The notes: generated by a model not told the origin, from the sequence alone. DNA of 42,474 bases from Acidobacteriota bacterium (GCA_023265315.1 JAHFUA010000009.1:1443-43916); one strand, 5' to 3'. Positions 8,882 to 16,110 are shown, counted from the first letter of the stretch. Numbers and translations: made by a program.

Positions 8882-9451
8882 ATGATCTTCGGCTTCAACT
8901 CGGCTGTCCAACACGGCGGCACCGTCTACCACGTCCAGAGCGAACCGCGGGAACGCGAGCGGCTGCTCGAAACCCAGGTGTTCGTCGGAGGCCGCTGCAT
9001 GGGCACGCGTGCCACCTCCTATGATGAAGTGTTTTCTCACCCGGGTTCGATCGAAGACCAGCTCCACGACCTGCTGCGCTCCCAGCACCGCCTGGTGGTC
9101 GAGGCCGCGCGCCAGGGCCGGCTGGACGACGTGCTGGGCGGCGCCGGCCCGCAGCCGGAACTGTCGGTGCAGTTGCTTAACGCCGGTTCGGTGTTCGTGG
9201 ATGACGCTGTGGTCATGCGCTTCCGTGTCACCGCCGGCGGACAGGCGGTCCCGGGCGCCAGCCTTACCTGCCGGCTGCGCGTGCTCGAGGCCGAGCCGAT
9301 CTATTCTCAAGCGATCACGGACGCGGCAGGAAAGGCGGAAATGAGAGTGGCCTTGCGTGAGACCGCATTGCAGGACGCCGACATCCTGGTGGAAGCCATC
9401 CACGCCGGGAGGTCGGCGGTGCGCAAGTTTAGGCTGCGGAAGTCGGGTTAG
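8882..9451 (+). CDS. Conserved hypothetical protein with a C-terminal beta-rich domain
   Basis: I do not recognise a named family for this 189-residue soluble protein. The N-terminal 50 residues (FGFNSAVQHGGTVYHVQSE, then a VFVGG turn and a TSYDE segment) look like a small beta domain of a kind I associate with proteins that begin with an NTDV..GK.YHVQTE pattern. A helical linker follows (LHDLLRSQHRLVVEAARQGRLDDVL). Residues 95-185 alternate like an immunoglobulin-type or carboxypeptidase-regulatory sandwich (VTAGGQAVPGASLTCRL, TDAAGKAEMRVAL). There is no signal peptide or membrane segment. It is divergent from nuoA and may share that promoter region. The start has only a distant AGGAG. Confidence 0.7.
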   Translation: MIFGFNSAVQHGGTVYHVQSEPRERERLLETQVFVGGRCMGTRATSYDEVFSHPGSIEDQLHDLLRSQHRLVVEAARQGRLDDVLGGAGPQPELSVQLLNAGSVFVDDAVVMRFRVTAGGQAVPGASLTCRLRVLEAEPIYSQAITDAAGKAEMRVALRETALQDADILVEAIHAGRSAVRKFRLRKSG

Positions 9452-9519
9452 GAGAGTTGTGGCACATGCCGGGCTCGTCTGCACGAGGCCGATCGTGAAG
9501 GCTTGCTCCGGCGCGCCTC

Positions 9520-10023
9520 TCATTTCCTGAGAATGGCGTGAATCTGCCGCAGGTGGTTGATATCGTGCCCGGCCAACAGCTCGACGACGCGGCGCACCGT
9601 TTCCTTGCCACGCTCCGTGTGCATGCCATAGCAGTCCCACTGCGGCTTCGACAGCTTCTTCAGCATCCGTAGCGTCCGCTCCCGGTTGATCCGAAAGTCC
9701 TCCACGGAGGCGGCCGGATCCTGCTTGCCGTATTCAAGGGTCACGGCCCAGGCATCCTGGTCGATCCCCTGGATGGTGACGCCGCTTGCCCCGAGCATGA
9801 GCCGCAGGCGGAACGCATAGACGATCTCGGTGTCGGCCATGTGCGCGAGGATCATTGTCGCGGACCACTTGTCGGGGGCCGGCTGCGCGTCGAGGCTTTT
9901 CTTCGAGGCTCCCTTGATCAGCTTCTGGAGTTCGCGCGGCGTGGTGGAAAGCACCTTCACGGGGTCCTTCCCTTCGAGGTAGCCGACTACCCTCTGGGCA
10001 TACTGCTGAGGGGTTTCGTTCAT
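9520..10023 (-). CDS. DinB-like metal-dependent four-helix protein
   Basis: The 167-residue protein has the DinB/YfiT-like layout: a first helix with the AHMADTE segment containing a candidate metal-ligand histidine, and a last conserved helix with HDINHLRQIH giving two more. Members include thiol transferases and damage-inducible proteins of unknown reaction. The frame is open far upstream, but those residues are shadow of ada. The ATG at 10023 (MNETPQQYAQR) overlaps the ada stop by four bases (ATGA), so the gene is translationally coupled to ada. That suggests co-induction with alkylation damage, an inference from position only. Confidence 0.88.
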   Translation of the reverse strand: MNETPQQYAQRVVGYLEGKDPVKVLSTTPRELQKLIKGASKKSLDAQPAPDKWSATMILAHMADTEIVYAFRLRLMLGASGVTIQGIDQDAWAVTLEYGKQDPAASVEDFRINRERTLRMLKKLSKPQWDCYGMHTERGKETVRRVVELLAGHDINHLRQIHAILRK

Positions 10024-11126
10024 GCGCGTTCCTTCTGGAATGAGTGTGGCGTCTCCCTGGCGTGCCGCTCCATGGCGAGTAACGCCTTCTTGCGCGCCAT
10101 GCCCCAGCGATACCCGCCGAGTTCCCCGCTGCCGCGCACCACGCGATGGCAGGGAATAGCCAGAGCCACGGGATTGTTGGCGCAGGCGCGCGCGACGGCG
10201 CGGGCACTCGATGCCTGGCCGATGGCGCGGGCCACCTCGCCATAGGATTTCGTCGTGCCGTAAGGGATCGACCGCAGGTGTTCCCACACCCGCCGCTGAA
10301 AGGCCGTCGCCTGCACGTCCAGCGGCAACTGCGGCAGCGGACGCTCGCCGTGAAGCTGCTCCAGCAGCGCGCGCACCCAGCGCCGCAACACCACCTCGCC
10401 ACGGCGGAGAGTGGCCTCCGGAAACTCGCGCCGCAATCCCTCCAACAACCCGCCGTCGGAATCGCCGAACGAGACCGCGCACACTCCCTGATCGGTGGCC
10501 GCCAGCAGCATCCGCCCGACCGGAGAATCGAGTGTGGTATAGCGGATGAACACGCCCTTGCCGCCGCGCTGGTAGGTTGCCGGAGTCATGCCGAGTTGCG
10601 AGCCGCTGCGCTCGTAGAGCCGGCTGCTGGAGCCGAAACCGGATTCGTAGATGGCGTCGGTCACCGAGCGGCCGGAGCGAAGCTGCGACTTGAACGACTT
10701 CATGCGGAGGGCGTCCGCGTACTCGCGCGGGCTCACCCCCACGACCGACTTGAACACCCGCTGCAGGCGGAACGGATTCGTGCCGAAGCGCTCCCCGAGC
10801 GCGGCCAGCGTCACCGGCTCGCCCGTGTGCTGCTGGAGGAACTGGCAGATACTCTCGGCGGTCTTCATTCTCGAGTCAGGGTGGCGGGGCCGGCAGCGCA
10901 GGCAGGCGCGGAAGCCGGCGCGCTCCGCTTCGTCCGGCCGGGAGAAGAAGCGCACGCGATCGCGCCGCGGCCGCCGCGACGGGCACGACGGCCGGCAGTA
11001 CACCCCCGTGGAGGTGACGGCGAAGACGAACACGCCGTCGCGGCTGGCGTCCCGGGCCAGCACCGCCTGCCAATGCGAGTCCTGGTTCCCGCTGTTCATC
11101 AGAGGACTAAGTATCGTATCGCTCAT
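10020..11126 (-). CDS. ada: Ada: bifunctional DNA alkylation-repair protein and transcriptional activator
   Basis: The 368-residue protein has full Ada architecture. The N-terminal zinc domain removes methyl from DNA phosphotriesters; its cysteines C44, C48, C75 and C78 keep exactly the spacing of E. coli Ada. An AraC-type helix-turn-helix domain follows (about residues 90-185). A C-terminal O6-methylguanine methyltransferase domain has the active-site motif PCHRV with C326 and the arginine finger in ARACANNPVA. In the family, methylated C44 turns Ada into an activator. The start could be the ATG at 11126 or an in-frame ATG at 11099; no ribosome-binding site separates them. A short palindrome overlaps the first start. 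Confidence 0.96.
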   Translation of the reverse strand: MSDTILSPLMNSGNQDSHWQAVLARDASRDGVFVFAVTSTGVYCRPSCPSRRPRRDRVRFFSRPDEAERAGFRACLRCRPRHPDSRMKTAESICQFLQQHTGEPVTLAALGERFGTNPFRLQRVFKSVVGVSPREYADALRMKSFKSQLRSGRSVTDAIYESGFGSSSRLYERSGSQLGMTPATYQRGGKGVFIRYTTLDSPVGRMLLAATDQGVCAVSFGDSDGGLLEGLRREFPEATLRRGEVVLRRWVRALLEQLHGERPLPQLPLDVQATAFQRRVWEHLRSIPYGTTKSYGEVARAIGQASSARAVARACANNPVALAIPCHRVVRGSGELGGYRWGMARKKALLAMERHARETPHSFQKERA

Positions 11127-11140
11127 GAGGAGACGATACG
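11115..11140. promoter_or_regulatory. Inverted repeat over the ada start, possible operator
   Basis: CGTATCG at 11115-11121 and its exact complement CGATACG at 11134-11140 flank a 12-base spacer that contains the first ada start codon (11124-11126). Perfect 7-base arms at this spacing could bind a dimeric regulator and block initiation. No known Ada box is recognisable, so the role is speculative. Confidence 0.4.
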
Positions 11141-11228
11141 AGTTTGATGGTTTCTGCGACTATCCGATTCTTGCGCTCAAAGTAATTTTCGGATGCCTGT
11201 CATCTGGAACCTCCTACAATGTTTCTCG

Positions 11229-11558
11229 ATGAAGCTCGTGATCAATGGGGAAGAGCGCAGCTTCGGCGACGATCTGACGCTGGCGGCGCTGGTCGAACAA
11301 CTGGGCGTCAAACCGGACCGCGTCGCCGTCGAGCTGAACCACGACATTGTGCGCCGCGACCGCTGGACCGGGACTGTGCTGCACGACGGCGACCGCCTGG
11401 AAGTGGTCCACTTCGTCGGCGGGGGGCGGCCAGCTAAGAGATGTTGCTGGCAAAGTCTTCTCTGCAGTTTTGAAGGTGTCATCCTTCGCGAGCCAAAGGC
11501 GAGCGGAGGATCTGAAGAAACTGCCGGCACTACCGTCGTCGGTTGCGCCCACCGTTGA
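11229..11558 (+). CDS. thiS: ThiS sulfur-carrier protein with abnormal C-terminal extension
   Basis: ThiS is the ubiquitin-like sulfur donor for thiamine thiazole synthesis; its C-terminal Gly-Gly is adenylated and thiocarboxylated. Residues 1-66 are a good match (MKLVINGEERSF, LAALVEQLGVKPDRVAVELN, DGDRLEVVHFVGGG). Normal ThiS ends at or just after the glycines. Here the frame continues for 43 residues with no similarity and runs through the repeat at 11477. A run of six Gs (11421-11426) encodes the glycines; one extra G would give GGGAAS and a TAA at 11435-11437. I therefore suspect a frameshift or sequencing error and a true end near 11437. No thiG or thiF is adjacent. Confidence 0.75.
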   Translation: MKLVINGEERSFGDDLTLAALVEQLGVKPDRVAVELNHDIVRRDRWTGTVLHDGDRLEVVHFVGGGRPAKRCCWQSLLCSFEGVILREPKASGGSEETAGTTVVGCAHR

Positions 11559-11601
11559 CGTCAGATTCTCCCGCCTCCCTTTGGTCGGCGGAAGAATGAC
11601 A
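11477..11601. repeat. TGTCAT/ATGACA inverted-repeat element, copy A
   Basis: The 125-base element begins TGTCATCCTTCGCGAGCC and ends GGCGGAAGAATGACA, with imperfectly complementary arms and a variable middle. The copy at 35556-35679 is nearly identical at both ends (for example CGAGCGGAGGATC and CAGATTCTCCCGCCTCC) but differs in the centre. It lies between thiS and the MerR-type gene, and the thiS reading frame runs into it. Confidence 0.85.
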
Positions 11602-11650
11602 TTTGTAGCTCCCTGTTGCACTCCCCGGTTCTTTTCCACAGACAATCTGC

Positions 11651-11678
11651 TTGACACTCCACCTCCCCGCTCTAGAAT
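11651..11678 (+). promoter_or_regulatory. Sigma70-type promoter of the MerR-family gene
   Basis: TTGACA at 11651-11656 and TAGAAT at 11673-11678 are separated by 16 bases. The start of transcription would fall near 11685, inside the first palindromic operator, about 42 bases before the ATG. Confidence 0.75.
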
Positions 11679-11713
11679 GTTTGAAACAATTTGTTAATTA
11701 ATTGTTTGAAACA
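11678..11713. promoter_or_regulatory. Paired palindromic operators in the merR leader
   Basis: TGTTTGAAACA, a palindrome about its central G, occurs exactly twice, at 11678-11688 and 11703-11713, 25 bases apart. The inner halves form a further inverted repeat, AAACAATT (11684-11691) with AATTGTTT (11700-11707). The sites cover the end of the -10 box and the transcription start, a position that fits autorepression by the MerR-type protein encoded next. The binder is inferred from position only. Confidence 0.65.
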
Positions 11714-11726
11714 GATCGACCCAAGT

Positions 11727-12257
11727 ATGGCAAATCGTCTCACCTCGAACGAAGTCGCGGCGCTCACCGGCATCTCGCTGCGCCAGTTGCAGTGGTGGGA
11801 CGAGCGCGGGCTGGTGGTGCCGGCGCGCCAAGGCCACCGCCGCTTGTACTCGCTGGACGACCTCGCCGAGGTGGCGGTGATCGCCGAGCTGCGCCGCAAG
11901 GGCTTCTCGCTCCAGCGCATGCGCAAGGTGGTGCGCTTCCTGCGCCAGGAACTCGGCAAGCGGTTGGTGGAGACCGTCAGCGGCGGCTCCGACTATCACC
12001 TGCTCACCGACGGCCGCCGCATCTACGTGGAGAACTCGGCCCAGCAGGTGATCGACATCCTGAAGAACGCTCGCCAGCCAATGTTCGCGGTCTGCCTCTC
12101 GGACGCGGTACGCCGGGTTCACCCCCAATTGCGCGGGCGCAAGTCCGTAAGCTCGGCGCGCGCCGCCACCCCAGCACGCGCAAAACCGGCGCGCGCCGGG
12201 GACCCCGGAGGTGGCGGAGGCACTCCGCTGAGAAAGAGAGTCAAGCTCCGCGCCTGA
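11727..12257 (+). CDS. MerR-family transcriptional regulator
   Basis: Residues 3-75 of this 176-residue protein form a MerR winged helix: TSNEVAALTGISLRQLQWWDERGLVVP, then RRLYSLDDLAEVAVIAELRRKGFSL. The middle (residues 75-130: YHLLTDGRRIYVENSAQQVIDIL) is a small effector or dimerisation domain reminiscent of DUF433-type modules, without the cysteine metal site of MerR proper. The last 45 residues are a low-complexity Ala/Arg/Pro/Gly tail. I chose the ATG at 11727; an in-frame start at 11691 would lie within the operator. Two palindromic sites sit in its leader, suggesting autoregulation. The effector is unknown. Confidence 0.9.
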   Translation: MANRLTSNEVAALTGISLRQLQWWDERGLVVPARQGHRRLYSLDDLAEVAVIAELRRKGFSLQRMRKVVRFLRQELGKRLVETVSGGSDYHLLTDGRRIYVENSAQQVIDILKNARQPMFAVCLSDAVRRVHPQLRGRKSVSSARAATPARAKPARAGDPGGGGGTPLRKRVKLRA

Positions 12258-12270
12258 GCGGGGCTTTTTT
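12244..12270 (+). terminator. Intrinsic terminator overlapping the merR stop codon
   Basis: AGCTCCGC (12244-12251) pairs with GCGGGGCT (12258-12265), with one G-T pair, around the loop GCCTGA. A T-run follows to 12270. The 5' arm encodes the last residues and the TGA stop (12255-12257) is in the loop, so gene end and terminator are fused. Confidence 0.85.
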
Positions 12271-12301
12271 GTTATGCGACGAGCTTGCGCACGGAGGCGC
12301 G

Positions 12302-12565
12302 ATGGTGGCTGAACTGAGCATCCTGAGCGAATGGATCCCGGAGCAGATGGAACCAGGAACGCTGTTCGTGCTGGAAAACGCCGGCGAGGTGGGCGAGGCC
12401 GACGACCCGTACTGGGCGGTGCTTTCCTGTCCTTCCTGCGGCACGCTGGGGCTGATCACCCGCCGCCAGATCGCAGGCCTAATCCCCGTGATCTGCGGCT
12501 CGAACCACTGCCCGGCGCAGTTTTTCATCCGCGAAAGCGAGATCGTGGCGCGCAAGCCGAGCTAA
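12302..12565 (+). CDS. Small zinc-ribbon protein, function unknown
   Basis: The 87-residue soluble protein has no family name known to me. Four cysteines, C43 and C46 in CPSCG and C65 and C70 in ICGSNHC, are arranged as a zinc ribbon, and a beta-strand pattern surrounds them (PYWAVLSCP, LIPVICG, AQFFI). The chosen ATG at 12302 follows a GGAGG at 12293-12297 with short spacing, a plausible ribosome-binding site. It lies 36 bases past the MerR terminator on the same strand and probably has its own promoter or depends on readthrough. Confidence 0.75.
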   Translation: MVAELSILSEWIPEQMEPGTLFVLENAGEVGEADDPYWAVLSCPSCGTLGLITRRQIAGLIPVICGSNHCPAQFFIRESEIVARKPS

Positions 12566-12617
12566 AGAGCGTCCCGCTGTATTCGGGCTGGTCTTTTCGC
12601 CCCCAAAATTCCAATGC

Positions 12618-12701
12618 TGTCATCCCGAGCGAAGCGAGGGATCTATGCATTGAAATCAGAATGCATAGATTCTTCGCTCCCTGCGGTCGCTCAGAATGAC
12701 A
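12618..12701. repeat. TGTCAT/ATGACA inverted-repeat element, copy D
   Basis: An 84-base element begins TGTCATCCCGAGCGAAGCG and ends GCTCAGAATGACA. At its centre ATCTATGCATT (12641-12651) pairs perfectly with AATGCATAGAT (12660-12670) around an 8-base loop, so the whole unit can fold into one long hairpin. It lies between the convergent zinc-ribbon and ribBA genes and could end transcription from either side. Confidence 0.85.
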
Positions 12702-12738
12702 TTTCTATTGGTGTTGCGGGAACTTACGCGATAGCACC

Positions 12739-13908
12739 CTAGCTTTTCGCAACCTCGGCCCGCATGACCGGGATCGGAACCTGCTCCACGATCTCGATGC
12801 CGTAGCCCTCGAGCGCGGCCACTTTCCGCGGATGATTGGTGAGCAGCCGGATGGCGGTGATGTTCAGGTCGGAGAGGATCTGCGCTCCGATCCCGACCTC
12901 GCGTTGCGTCTTGCGCTGATGGTCGGGATGCGAAGGATCGCGCACGTCGCGATGGAAGCTCAGCGTGGGGAGATCGTTCACCCGCTCGACGGAGAAGCCC
13001 TTCGACGTCTGGTGCAGGTAGATGAGGGCGCCGCGGCCCTCGGCGGCGATCATCTCCAGCGAGCGCCGGATGATCTGGTGGCAGTCGCACCAGGTGGCGC
13101 CGAAGACGTCGCCCACCAGGCAATGTGCGTGCATGCGCACCAGCACGGGTTTCGAGCCGTCGTGCTCGACGTCGCCCATCACCAGCGCGACGTGCGAGTT
13201 GTGCGCCATCTCGCTTTCGTAGGCGATCATGCGGAACTCGCCGAAGGGCGTGGGCAGCAGGGATTCGCCGATGCGGTGCACCAGGCGCTCATGCCGCATG
13301 CGGTAGCGGATCAACTCGGCCACGGTCAGCATCTTCAGATTGTGCGTGCGGCAGAACTCGATGAGCTGCGGCACCCGCGCCATGGTGCCGTCTTCGTTCA
13401 TGATCTCGCAGATCACGCCCGCGGGAACCAGGCCTGCCAGGCGCGCCAGGTCCACCGAAGCTTCGGTCTGCCCGGCGCGGACCAGCACGCCGCCTTTGCG
13501 CGCGCGCAACGGGAAGACGTGTCCCGGCCGCGCCAGATCGTCGGGACGTGTTGCAGGATCGATGGCCACATGGATGGTGCGGGCGCGGTCGAAGGCGGAG
13601 ATGCCGGTGGTGACGCCTGCGCGCGCGTCGATGGCCTCGCAGAACGCGGTGCCGAACTGCGAGGTGTTCTGCACGCTCATGGCACTGATGCGCAGGTGCT
13701 CCAGCCGCTCTTCGGTCATGGCCAGGCAGATCAGCCCGCGCCCGTGCCGCGCCATGAAGTTGATGGCCTCGGGCGTGACCTTCTCGGCGGCCAGCGTCAG
13801 ATCGCCCTCGTTCTCGCGGTCTTCGTCGTCCACCACCACGATCATCCGCCCCTTGCGGATTTCGCTGATGGCGGTCTCGACATCACAGAATAGCGAAGCT
13901 GGCGTCAT
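12739..13908 (-). CDS. ribBA: RibBA-type riboflavin protein: DHBP synthase with divergent GTP cyclohydrolase II domain
   Basis: Residues 1-200 are a 3,4-dihydroxy-2-butanone-4-phosphate synthase with the metal-binding acidic loop DDEDRENEGDL, RHGRGLICLA and GVTTGISAFDRARTI, supplying the four-carbon unit for riboflavin. Residues 208-380 resemble GTP cyclohydrolase II. Its zinc cysteines are kept (C263, C274, C276), as are the arginine equivalents of E. coli R49 and R128. The RQEGRGIGL nucleotide loop is replaced by LHQTSKGFSVE, the segment around catalytic Y105 is shortened, and D126 aligns with threonine. The second activity may be altered or lost. An ATG at 13908 is used; there is no FMN riboswitch in the 105-base upstream gap. 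Confidence 0.88.
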   Translation of the reverse strand: MTPASLFCDVETAISEIRKGRMIVVVDDEDRENEGDLTLAAEKVTPEAINFMARHGRGLICLAMTEERLEHLRISAMSVQNTSQFGTAFCEAIDARAGVTTGISAFDRARTIHVAIDPATRPDDLARPGHVFPLRARKGGVLVRAGQTEASVDLARLAGLVPAGVICEIMNEDGTMARVPQLIEFCRTHNLKMLTVAELIRYRMRHERLVHRIGESLLPTPFGEFRMIAYESEMAHNSHVALVMGDVEHDGSKPVLVRMHAHCLVGDVFGATWCDCHQIIRRSLEMIAAEGRGALIYLHQTSKGFSVERVNDLPTLSFHRDVRDPSHPDHQRKTQREVGIGAQILSDLNITAIRLLTNHPRKVAALEGYGIEIVEQVPIPVMRAEVAKS

Positions 13909-14013
13909 GTGCGTGCCTCAAGATTGTAGCACCCGCGCCCCGGCGCCCTGCGCGCCCTCTGCGGTATTCAATCGATCCGCGTTCATCCGCTTTGATCGGC
14001 GTCCGACAAGGGA

Positions 14014-15063
14014 TCACGCCCCGTGGTGGAAGGCGCGGATGATGAAGAAGGTGAGAGCCGCCATGGCGGCGGAGGCCGGGATGGTCAGGACCCAGGCCCA
14101 GACAATGCGGCGGGCGACGCCCCAGCGCACCGCCGAGAGGCGATGCGTGGCACCCACGCCGATGATGGCCCCGGTGATAGTGTGGGTGGTGCTCACGGGA
14201 ATGCCGGCCAGAGCGGTGCCGAACAGGGTCAAGGCGCCGGCGGTCTCGGCGCAGAATCCGCCCACCGGCTTCAGTTTGGTGATCTTCGATCCCATGGTGC
14301 GCACGATGCGCCATCCCCCGAAGTAGGTCCCCAGCCCCATGGCGAGGTGGGCGAGCAGGATGATGGGCCAGTGGAAGTGTCCCCAGTTGCCGGCCATGTC
14401 GGCCTTGGACATGTAACCGCCGGTGAACAGTGCGCCGGCGACGATGCCCATGGTCTTTTGCGCGTCGTTGCCGCCGTGGCCCAGGCTGTAGCAGGCGGCG
14501 GAGATCAATTGCAGGCGGCGGAAGAGCTTGTCCACACGCTGCGGGGGGCGGCGGCACATGATCCAATACACCAGGATCATGATGCTGAAGCCGAGCACCA
14601 GGCCGAGGATGGGCGCGAACACGATGAAGATCAGGGTCTTGGTCCAGCCCGAGGGCAGGATGACCTCGCCAGCGTGGCTCCAGCCGCGGAGGATTGAGGC
14701 GCGGGCCATGGCGGCGCCGGCGTAACCGCCGATCAGCGCGTGCGAGGAAGACGTCGGCAGGCCCCAGAACCAGGTAAGCAGGTCCCAGATGATCGCGCCC
14801 AGCAGGCCAGCGAGCACCACCCACTGGGTGACGGTCGAGAGGTCGATCATACCCTTGCCGATGGTGTGGGCGACGGCCGTCCCCAGAAAGAAGGCGGCGA
14901 TGAAGTTAAAGAACGCCGCCCAGAAGACAGCGACTGTGGGGGCAAGAACGCGCGTGGAGACTACCGTGGCGATGCTGTTGGCGGCATCGTGAAAGCCGTT
15001 CAAAAAGTCGAACGTGAACGCGATCAGGACGGTGATGACGACCAGGATGAGGCCGGTGTCCAT
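14014..15063 (-). CDS. pit: Pit-family low-affinity inorganic phosphate transporter
   Basis: The 349-residue polytopic membrane protein belongs to the PiT family (metal-phosphate/H+ symport). Both halves carry the duplicated signature: GFHDAANSIATVVSTR near residue 24 and GHGGNDAQKTMGIVAG near residue 196. Further hallmarks are PTSSSHALIGGYAG and VSTTHTITGAIIGVG. The N- and C-terminal halves are inverted repeats with a hydrophilic loop between them, as expected. It is read from the DUF47 gene into pit, a common accessory-transporter pair. No Shine-Dalgarno sequence is visible: heptamer units run almost to the ATG at 15063. Confidence 0.95.
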   Translation of the reverse strand: MDTGLILVVITVLIAFTFDFLNGFHDAANSIATVVSTRVLAPTVAVFWAAFFNFIAAFFLGTAVAHTIGKGMIDLSTVTQWVVLAGLLGAIIWDLLTWFWGLPTSSSHALIGGYAGAAMARASILRGWSHAGEVILPSGWTKTLIFIVFAPILGLVLGFSIMILVYWIMCRRPPQRVDKLFRRLQLISAACYSLGHGGNDAQKTMGIVAGALFTGGYMSKADMAGNWGHFHWPIILLAHLAMGLGTYFGGWRIVRTMGSKITKLKPVGGFCAETAGALTLFGTALAGIPVSTTHTITGAIIGVGATHRLSAVRWGVARRIVWAWVLTIPASAAMAALTFFIIRAFHHGA

Positions 15064-15171
15064 AATTGTCAGTTGCCAGTTGCCGGAAAAGCAGATTGCC
15101 CGCGGCTAAAGCCGCTCGGAATGACAACACCGTTAAAACTCGTACCGGCACGACTGAAGTCGTGCCCCGAA
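15064..15171. repeat. Heptamer array plus hairpin repeat in the DUF47-pit gap
   Basis: Next to the pit start, 15064-15084 holds three heptamers (minus strand CCGGCAA, CTGGCAA, CTGACAA). From 15098 to 15171 comes a two-part hairpin repeat: GCGGCTAAAGCCGCTCGGAA, TGACAA, then GGCACGACTGAAGTCGTGCC. The same order, with a similar spacer, appears at 230-296. The gap is 113 bases and is repeat for most of its length. Confidence 0.8.
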
Positions 15172-15176
15172 ACCCG

Positions 15177-15791
15177 TCACGCGCTCTTCAAGACTACGCT
15201 CTCTAACACATTGGCTGCGTCTTCCGCCTTGTCGGTGGCCGTTTCCAGGACTTCGTACAGCTCCTTGAGCTTGATCAGGGCGATGGGATCGCGCTCCTGG
15301 TCGAAGAGGCGGCCGATGGCGCGGCGGCTGACGGTGTCGGCCTCGTTCTCCAGGCGGTTGATCTCCACGCAGTATTGCAGCACGTGATCGTGCTTCTCCA
15401 GGTTCTTCACCGCCTTGTGCAGCTCTTCACACTGCTCGACCACCAACTCGGCCAGCTTCTCGGCTTCCGGAGGCGCGCTCTCGATCTTGTACAGCACCAG
15501 GCGGTCGCCGGCCGAGTTCAGGTAGTCGAGCACATCGTCGAGGGAAGAAGCCAGCTTGTGGATGTCTTCGCGGTCGAACGGAGTGATGAACGTCTGGTTG
15601 AGCTTGGTGATGATGGCGTGCGTCATATCATCACCGCGGTGCTCGATGTCCTTCAGCCTCTGCACACGGGCGGGGATGTCCTTGAAATCGTGCAGGATCT
15701 CCACCATCAGGCGCGCGCCCTGAGTGAGGTTGGCGGAGACCTCCGCGAACATGTCGAAGAACTTGGTCTCGCGGGGCACAAGACGGACCAT
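15177..15791 (-). CDS. DUF47 (PhoU-like) phosphate transport accessory protein
   Basis: The 204-residue all-helical protein starts MVRLVPRETKFFDMF and contains EHRGDDMTHAIITKLNQTFITPFDREDIHKLASSLDDVLDYL, with the acidic metal-binding motifs (E..D and D..E..) of the PhoU/DUF47 fold. Family members are encoded beside Pit transporters and are thought to regulate phosphate uptake from the cytoplasmic side. It is the upstream gene of the pit pair; 113 bases of repeat separate them. Confidence 0.93.
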   Translation of the reverse strand: MVRLVPRETKFFDMFAEVSANLTQGARLMVEILHDFKDIPARVQRLKDIEHRGDDMTHAIITKLNQTFITPFDREDIHKLASSLDDVLDYLNSAGDRLVLYKIESAPPEAEKLAELVVEQCEELHKAVKNLEKHDHVLQYCVEINRLENEADTVSRRAIGRLFDQERDPIALIKLKELYEVLETATDKAEDAANVLESVVLKSA

Positions 15792-15856
15792 TCGGGCTCC
15801 CTCTTACAAGTGGGAAAAGCCCTCCACTATCGCATCTGAGGCGGGAGATGGTCAAA

Positions 15857-16110
15857 CTTGAGGCGTTTAGCGGGCGTGAGCGACCCTAAGCGCAGCGAAG
15901 GGAAGCGGGAGCCCGCTGCCGAAATCCCGAGTGACATCCGGGGGGCCCGGTTTTGGTTTGCTGGGGTGGTGGAGCGAGGGGATCTTGAGGCGCTTTGCGG
16001 GCGTGAGCGAAGCGAGAGTTAGCCGAGGCCGAGCAAGGCGAGGGCAAGCCCTGAGCGAAGTCGAAAAGCCGCTGCCGAAATCCCTTCGACTCGCTGCGCT
16101 TGCTCAGGAC
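15857..16110. repeat. Degenerate direct repeats in a gene-free stretch
   Basis: Between 15792 and 16153 I see no gene. Two related units begin CTTGAGGCG at 15857 and 15984, share GCGGGCGTGAGCGA and close with GCTGCCGAAATCCC (to 15929 and 16084). The second is longer and carries extra GAGCGAAG-type words (AGCGAAGCGAG, CTGAGCGAAGTCG, then TCGACTCGCTGCG to about 16110). The wording is that of the TGTCAT-type repeats but the termini are missing, so these look like decayed relatives. Confidence 0.55.

Noticed and set aside
11127-11228. TPP riboswitch ahead of thiS
   Set aside because: The roughly 100-base gap lacks the CUGAGA and ACCUGA elements of the conserved core.
13909-14013. FMN riboswitch ahead of ribBA
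   Set aside because: The gap is too short for the roughly 120-base aptamer and lacks its AGGGUGAA-type and CCGAC core words.
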